Assembly: GCF_027887165.1 (NCBI RefSeq)
Contig: NC_077234.1
Coordinates: 247,217,658-247,281,657 of the forward strand
Length of the DNA: 64,000 bases
From: Monodelphis domestica
Taxonomy: Eukaryota > Chordata > Mammalia > Didelphimorphia > Didelphidae
Direction of reading: 5' to 3'
The notes beneath the pieces were generated by a model. It was not told where the DNA came from. It did no database searches and was given only the letters and a program-made list of their open reading frames with translations. Positions 57,715 to 64,000 of the stretch are shown here, piece after piece. Made by a program: the position numbers and the translations under genes. The stretch's first letter is position 1, and each line of letters opens with the position of its first letter.

Positions 57715-60700
57715 CCACATAGAATGTTATTTTTATTTATTAATTTTAAAATTTTCTTTTCTGGGTTATATGTATATTGTCACGCAAAACATATTTCTAT
57801 ACTATTCATTTCTGAAAGTGAATAATCTTATTAAACCAAAACCCCAAAACATATACTGAAATTAACAAATCATAAATCACATGCTTTCATCTGCATTTCT
57901 ATTCCAAAAGTTCTAGAGGTGGATAGCGTTATTTTTCATAAGCCTCTTAGAATTGTCTTGGATCATTGTATTGCTGTTAGTAGGAAAGAATATCACACTT
58001 CATTGTTCCACAACATTGCAGTTACTGTGTGTAATGTTCTCCTGGTTCTGCTTATTTCATGCTGCTTCAGTTCACATAGGTCTTTCCAGTTCTTTCTGAA
58101 ATCATCTTGTTCATCATTCCTTATAACACAATAATATTCCATTACCACCATATACCACAATTTGTTCAGTCATTCCCCAATTGAGTGACACCCCTTCAGT
58201 TTCCAATTCTTTGCCATCAAAAAAAAGCTATAAATATTTTTGTACTTGGGTCCTTTCCCATTTTTTTTTATCTCTTTGGGATACAGACTTAATGTTGGTA
58301 TTACTGGATCAAAAGGCATGCATTGTTTTGTAGCCCTTTGGGTATAATTCCAAATCACCTTCCAGGACAGTTGGATCAGTTCACAACTCTACCAGCAATG
58401 CATTAATGCACCAATTTTGCCACATCCTCTCCAACATTTATCATTTTCCTTCACTGTCATATTGATCAATCTGATAGGTATAAGGTGGTACTTCAGAGTT
58501 GTTTTGATTTGCATTTCTCTAATCGAGAGGGATTTAGAGCTTTTCCCCATATGATAATTGATAGGTTTGATTTCTTCATCTGAAAACTGCCTATTAATAT
58601 CCTTTGACCATTTATCAATTGGGGAATGACTTGGATTCTTATTTGACTTAGTTCTCTATATATTTGACAAATGAGACCTTCATCAGAGAATTTGTTATAA
58701 ATGTTTCTTCCAATTTGTTGTTTCTCTTTTAGTTTTGGTTGAATTGGTTTTGTTTGTATAAAACTTTTTAAAATTGAATATAATCAAAATTATTCATTTT
58801 ATATCTTGTAATGTCTCTCTTGTTTGTTCATAAAATCTTCCCTTTGATAAACTATTCAATATTCCCCTAATTTATTTATATCTCTCTTTATGTTTAAAGT
58901 CATATACCCATTTTCATCTTATCTAAACTGAATTTTTCCCATATTCTTTTCCAATTTTGTCAATAGTTTTTGTCAAATAGTGAGTTTTTATCCCAAAATC
59001 TGGGATCTTTGGGTTTATCAAATACTAGATTGCTGAGGTCATTTGTTCCTAATCTATTCCATTGATGCACCCTTCTATTTCTTAGCTAGTACCAGATTGT
59101 TTTGACGATTACTGCTTTATAGTACAGTTTAATATCTGGTACTGCTAGGCCATCATACTTAACTTTTTTTTTCATTAGTTTCCATGATATTCTTTACCTT
59201 TTGTTTTTCCAGAGGATTTTTTTTCTAGTTCTATAAAATATTTTTTGGTAGTTAGATTGGCATGGCACTGAATAAGTAAATTACTTTAGGTAGGATTATC
59301 ATTTTTAAATTTTAGATGGGCCTCTCCTTGAGCAATTATTATTTTTCCAATTCCTTAGATCTAACTTTATTTGTGTGAACAGCATTTTGTAATTGTGTTC
59401 ATATAATTCTTGTATTTGTCTTGGCAGGTAGATTCCCAAGTATTTATATTGCCTAGAGTGGCTTCAAATGGAGTTTCTCTTTCTAACTCTTGCTGCTGAG
59501 CTTTGTTGGAAATGTGTAGAAATGCTAATGATTTATGTGGGCTTTTTTTGTATTCTGCAACTTTGTGAAAGTTATTAATTATTTCAACTAGTTTTTTAGT
59601 CAAATAATGTCAAGTGGAAATGTATGGGGCTGTAATTGCTGATAGTCTTTACCTAAATACTACTTATTATTTTAAGGAAAGGTTCTTTTATTTTATTTCA
59701 ATAGGAATGGATATATTTTGTCAAAGGCTTTTTCTGCATCTATTGAGATAATTGTGTGATTTCTTTTCATTTGATTATTGATATGGTCAATTATGCTGAT
59801 GGCTTTCATAAAAGTAAAAGAGTCTTGCATTCCTGGTATAAAATCCATCTGGTCCTAGTGAATAATCCTAATGACATATTTCTGTGGTCTCTTAGCTAGT
59901 ATTTATTTAAGATTTTTGCATCAATGTTCATTAAAGAAATTGGTCTGTAATTTTCTTTTTCTCTTTTTAGTCATCCTGGCTTAAATATCAGCACCACATT
60001 TGTGTCATAAAACAATCTAGTAGGGCTCTTTCTTTGCCTTTTTTTTTTGGCCAAATAGTTTATATAGTATTGAAATTAATTGTCCTTTAAATGTTTGATA
60101 GAATTCAATTGTGAATCCATCTGGTCCCAGGGATTTTTCTTGGAGAGTTTATTGATGGAAGTGAAGGAGATTCAATTTCTTTTTCAGAGAGGGAATTATT
60201 TAAGTATTCTATTTCCTCTTTTGTTAACCTAGACACTTTGTATTTTTGTAAATATTCATGTATGTTACCTAGATTATTAGATTTATTGTCATGTAGTTGG
60301 GCAAAATAGCTCCTAATGATTGCTTTAATTTCCTCCTCATGAGAGGTGAAATTGCACTTTTCATTTTTGATACTGGTGATTTGATTCTCTTCTTTCTTTT
60401 TTAAATGGTCTATTTTATTTATTTTATTTTCTTCAAAGAACAAGTCGTAGTTATTAGACCAATAGTTATTTTATTTTCAATTTGATTAATTTCTCCTTTG
60501 ATTTTTAGGATTTTGAATTTGGTCTTTAATTGGGGTTTTTTAATTTGTTCTTTTTCTAGTTTTTAAAAACTTCATGATCAATTCATTGATCTGCTTTTTA
60601 TCTATTGGTATAAACACTCAGGGATATAAATTTTCCCTTAAGTACTGCTTAGGCTGTATCCTATAAATTTTGATATGTTGTCTCCTTATTGTCATTCTCT

Positions 60701-63700
60701 TCAATAAAATCAGTGATCGTTTCTTTGATTTCTACTTTGTCCCATACATTTAAAAAAATTAAATTATTTAATTACCAATTAATTTTAATTTTCCTTACCA
60801 TGAACCCTTATTGATTGTAATTTTTATTGCATAATGATCTGAAAAAGTTGCATTCAATATTTCTGCTTTTCAGCATTTGGTTGTGAAGTTTTTATACCCT
60901 AGTACATAGTCAGTTTTTGGATATGTACCATGTCGTGCTGAAAAGAAGTTTACATTCCCATTTATCCCTATTCAATTTTCTCCAGACATCTATTAGCTCT
61001 GATTTTTCTAACATTTCATTCACTTTCTTCTTTATTTTTTTATTAGATTTATCTAGTTCTGATAGGGGAAGATTGAAGTGACTCACTAGCACAGTTTTAC
61101 TCTCTTTTTCCTCCTTTAATCTCCTTTAGTTTCTCCTTAAAAAACCTGGATGCTATATCATTTGGTACACATATGTTTACTACCTTTTATCTAGGTTTAA
61201 TTACGTTCCTTAGGTCTTTTAATCAGATTTTATTTTTTGCTTTAGTTTTATCATGACTGCTACTCCTGCTTTCTTTGCCTCAGTTGAAACTCAATAAATT
61301 CTATTATAGCCTCTTACCTTCTTTTTATGTATCTACCTGTCTCAACTGTGTCTCTTGTAAACAGTATATTGTAGGATTCTGTTTTTTAATCCACTCTGCT
61401 ATCCACTTCCAATTTATGGGTGACTTCATCCCATTTATATTCATAGTTATGATTACCATCTTTGTATTCCCCTCCATCTTGCTTTCCTCTTTTAATCCTG
61501 TTCTTTCTATTTTCACTCTGTCCCTCCACACCAATGTTTTGCTTGTAATCACTCCCACTATTCTGTCTCTGTTATATTACTTCCCTTCCCACCACTACTC
61601 TTCTTATTCTTCTCCTACTTCTCTATAGGATCTTTTATTCATCTCCCCATCTTCTCCCTCCCTTATATTACTCCCCTCACCAGCAATCCCATTCTTATTT
61701 CCCTTCTACTTCTCTACAGCAGGGTAAGATAGGATTCTATACCCCAATGACTGTTCTTCCCTTTCTGAGCTAATTCCAATGAGAGTAAGGTTTAAGTACT
61801 ACCCATCACCATCCTCATCCTCCCCTCCACTGTAATAGTTCCCTCTACCATGTCTCTTTATATGATATAATTTATTCCATTTTACTTCTCTCTTCCTACT
61901 TCTCTTAAAGTGCAATCCTCTTTTTCACCCCTTAATTTTCTGTAAATATCATCCTAAATAGTTTACTGCCACACCCTCTTATTCTCCCTACTATGATAAT
62001 GATAACATTTTTTCAGATTATTTCTTTTTAAAATTTTTATTTAGAATATTTCCCCATGTTTCCATAATTCATGATCCCCCTCTTTCTATCCCCCCATTCC
62101 AAAGCCAACAAGCAGTTCCACTAGGTTTTATGTATATCACTGTTCAAAACCTATTTCCATGTTATTCATATTTGCAGTAGAACAATTCTTTAATATAAAA
62201 ACCCTAATAACATTCATATTGTACTATGTGATTGAGCATATATTTTTCTAATGCATTTCTGATTCTAAACTTCTTTCTCTGAATATGGATCTCATTCTTT
62301 CTCATAAGTTCCTCTTGATTGTCCTGGGTCATTGCATTACTCCTGGTAGAAAAGTCCATTCCATTCTATTGTGCCATAATGTATCAGTCTCTGTGTACAA
62401 TGTTCTCCTGGTTCTGCTCCTTTCTATCTGTATCAATTCTTGGAGGTCTTTCTAGTTCACATGGAATTCCTCCATTTCTTTATTCCTTTCAGCTCAATAA
62501 TATTCCATCACCAACATATATCACAATTTATTCAGCCATCCCACAATCAATGGACAACCCCCCATTTTCCAATTTTTTGCCACCACAAAGAGCATGGCTA
62601 TGCATATTTTTGTACAAATCTTTTTCCTTATTATCTCTTTGGGATACAAACCCAGCAGTAGCTGGATCAAAGGGCAGGCATTAATTTAAAGCCCTTTGTG
62701 CATAGTTCTAAATTGCCCCCAAGAATGGTTGGACCAATTCATAAATCTACCAGCAGTGTATTAGTATCCAATTTTGCTACATTCCCTCCAGCATTTATCA
62801 CTTTCTTTTGCTGACATATTGACCAATCTTCTACATGTGAAGTAGTGCCTCAGAGTTGTTTTAATTTGCATTTCTCCACTCAGGAGTGATTTAGAATACT
62901 TTTTCATGTGCTTATTTATAGTTTTGATTTCATCCTATGAAAACTGCCTATTCATATTCCTTGATCATTTGTTGAATGGAGAATGGCTTGATTTTTTATA
63001 GATTTGACATAGTTCCTTATATATTTGGGGAATTAAACCTTTGTCAGAGAATGATAACAATTTTTAAAAGTTACAGATATCATCTTTCTTTTTGGGAATA
63101 TAAATAATTCAAATTTAAAATTTTCTTTTTCTTATTTAACTTTTTATCCTTCTCTTGAATTTTGCATTTTCACATCTAATTTTTATTTATGTTTAGCCTT
63201 TTCTTTAGGAATGTTTAGAAATCTTCTGTTTTATTAAATGACCAAACTTTCCACTCACCGAATAGTCCGTTTTAATGAGTAGGTGATTCTTGGTTATAAT
63301 CCCAGTTCCCTTGCCTTCCAGAATATCCTATTCAAAGCCTTCTAGTTATTCAATGTAAAATTTGTCAGATCCTGTGTAATCTGGACTGGGACTCCATGAT
63401 ATATGAATTGTTTTTTTTTTTGACTGTTTTCAGTATTTTCTCCTTGACTGGGAATTCTTGCACTTGGCTATAATATTCCAGGGAGTTGTTGTTTGGGGAT
63501 TTATTGCAGAAGGTGATCTGTGGATTCTTTCAATTTCTATTTTATCCTCTTTTCAAGAATATCTGGGCAGTTTTGGGGAATAATTTCTTGTACTATAATG
63601 TCTAGGCTTCTATTATTTTTTTAAACGTAACTTTTAGGTAGTCCAATAATGCTTAAGAATCATCTCTTTGGATCTATTTTCCAGGTCATTTGTTTGTTTT

Positions 63701-64000
63701 TTTTTTCAAAGAGATAGTGTGTGTGTGTGTGTATAGTCTTTCATTTTTGTCTTATTGTTTCTTGATGTTTTGTGAAGTCTTTAGAGTCTATTTGCTCAAT
63801 TCTAATTTTTGAAGAATGAATTTCTACCATGACCTCCTTTTCCATTTGGTCCATTCCACTTTTCATGGAATTCTTTTCTTATTTGGATTTTGTGCCTCTT
63901 TTTCCAGTTGACCAATTTTGCTTTTTAAGCTATTATTTTTTTTTCTGCAGTATTTTCATTTCCTTTGCCCATTTTTCTTCCCATTTTTCTTTGACCTGTC
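57715..64000 (-). mobile_element. Old L1, antisense, running off the window
   Basis: The 3' end is at the left. The ORF2 C-terminus lies at 58358-58170 (MPFDPVIPTLSLYPKE), RT pieces at 59603-59367 and 60443-60105, and the endonuclease around 61558-61325 (MVIITMNINGMKSPI, NPTIYCLQETQLRQ). The ORF1 region lies beyond 63068. Frames are short and broken. It is interrupted by a younger L1 at 62014-63052, and its 5' end lies beyond 64000. Confidence 0.85.
62014..63052 (-). mobile_element. L1 3' fragment nested in the old antisense L1
   Basis: A T-rich left edge, then an antisense L1 3' UTR and ORF2 C-terminus. 'AATGATAACATTTTTT' at about 61998-62013 and 'AATGATAACAATTTTT' at about 63053-63068 form a near-perfect target-site duplication, and the outer L1 resumes afterwards with ORF1 sequence. 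Confidence 0.8.

Overview
The window is vertebrate nuclear DNA from a marsupial, probably opossum-like. The evidence is the repeat content: tRNA-derived marsupial SINEs of the SINE1_Md/WSINE1 type, MAR1/MIR CORE-SINEs, L2/CR1-clade LINE remnants, and many L1 copies whose ORF2 reads like marsupial L1 (EN start, RT with an F-A/T-D-D box, and a C-terminal region with the word CPSIGEWL). There are no bacterial features.

The host genes are few and odd. Two long coding exons are clear paralogs in convergent orientation: one on the + strand (3973-8324, about 1,449 residues) and one on the - strand (20507-17368, about 1,045 residues). A third, decayed copy lies on the + strand (about 34800-36488). 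All three end in the same roughly 115-residue block carrying C-x2-C-x7-C-x-H-x-H, and the same short basic tail. Both long exons begin at a matching phase-1 splice acceptor, so each is probably the large last coding exon of a gene whose start codon lies in an upstream exon I could not find. The + paralog carries 23 tandem copies of a 63-bp (21-residue) unit. The - paralog has only a single diverged counterpart of that unit, but has its own unrelated triplication of a 47-48-residue unit. The proteins are otherwise low-complexity, Ser/Pro/His/Gln-rich and fast-evolving, a style typical of testis or sperm genes. I do not recognise the family with certainty.

Layout: 1-3972, LINE/SINE debris and the possible promoter side of the + gene; 3973-8324, + gene; 8325-17367, repeats including a long GA microsatellite, an LTR-like stretch and an antisense L1 with a SINE in it; 17368-20507, - gene; 20508-34800, L2, MAR1/MIR, a 5'-truncated L1, microsatellites and unique sequence; 34800-36488, decayed third copy; 36489-42353, repeats, an antisense L1 with a nested L1, and a solo LTR; 42354-49010, a nearly full-span sense L1 with a 72-bp monomer array in its 5' UTR and another L1 nested in its tail; 49011-57700, mostly unique sequence with scattered repeats and one small signal-peptide-like ORF; 57715-64000, a large old antisense L1 with a younger L1 nested inside, running off the window.

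The main interest is the paralog cluster: an apparently undescribed, lineage-expanded protein family with a conserved Cys/His C-terminal block and independently expanding internal repeats.
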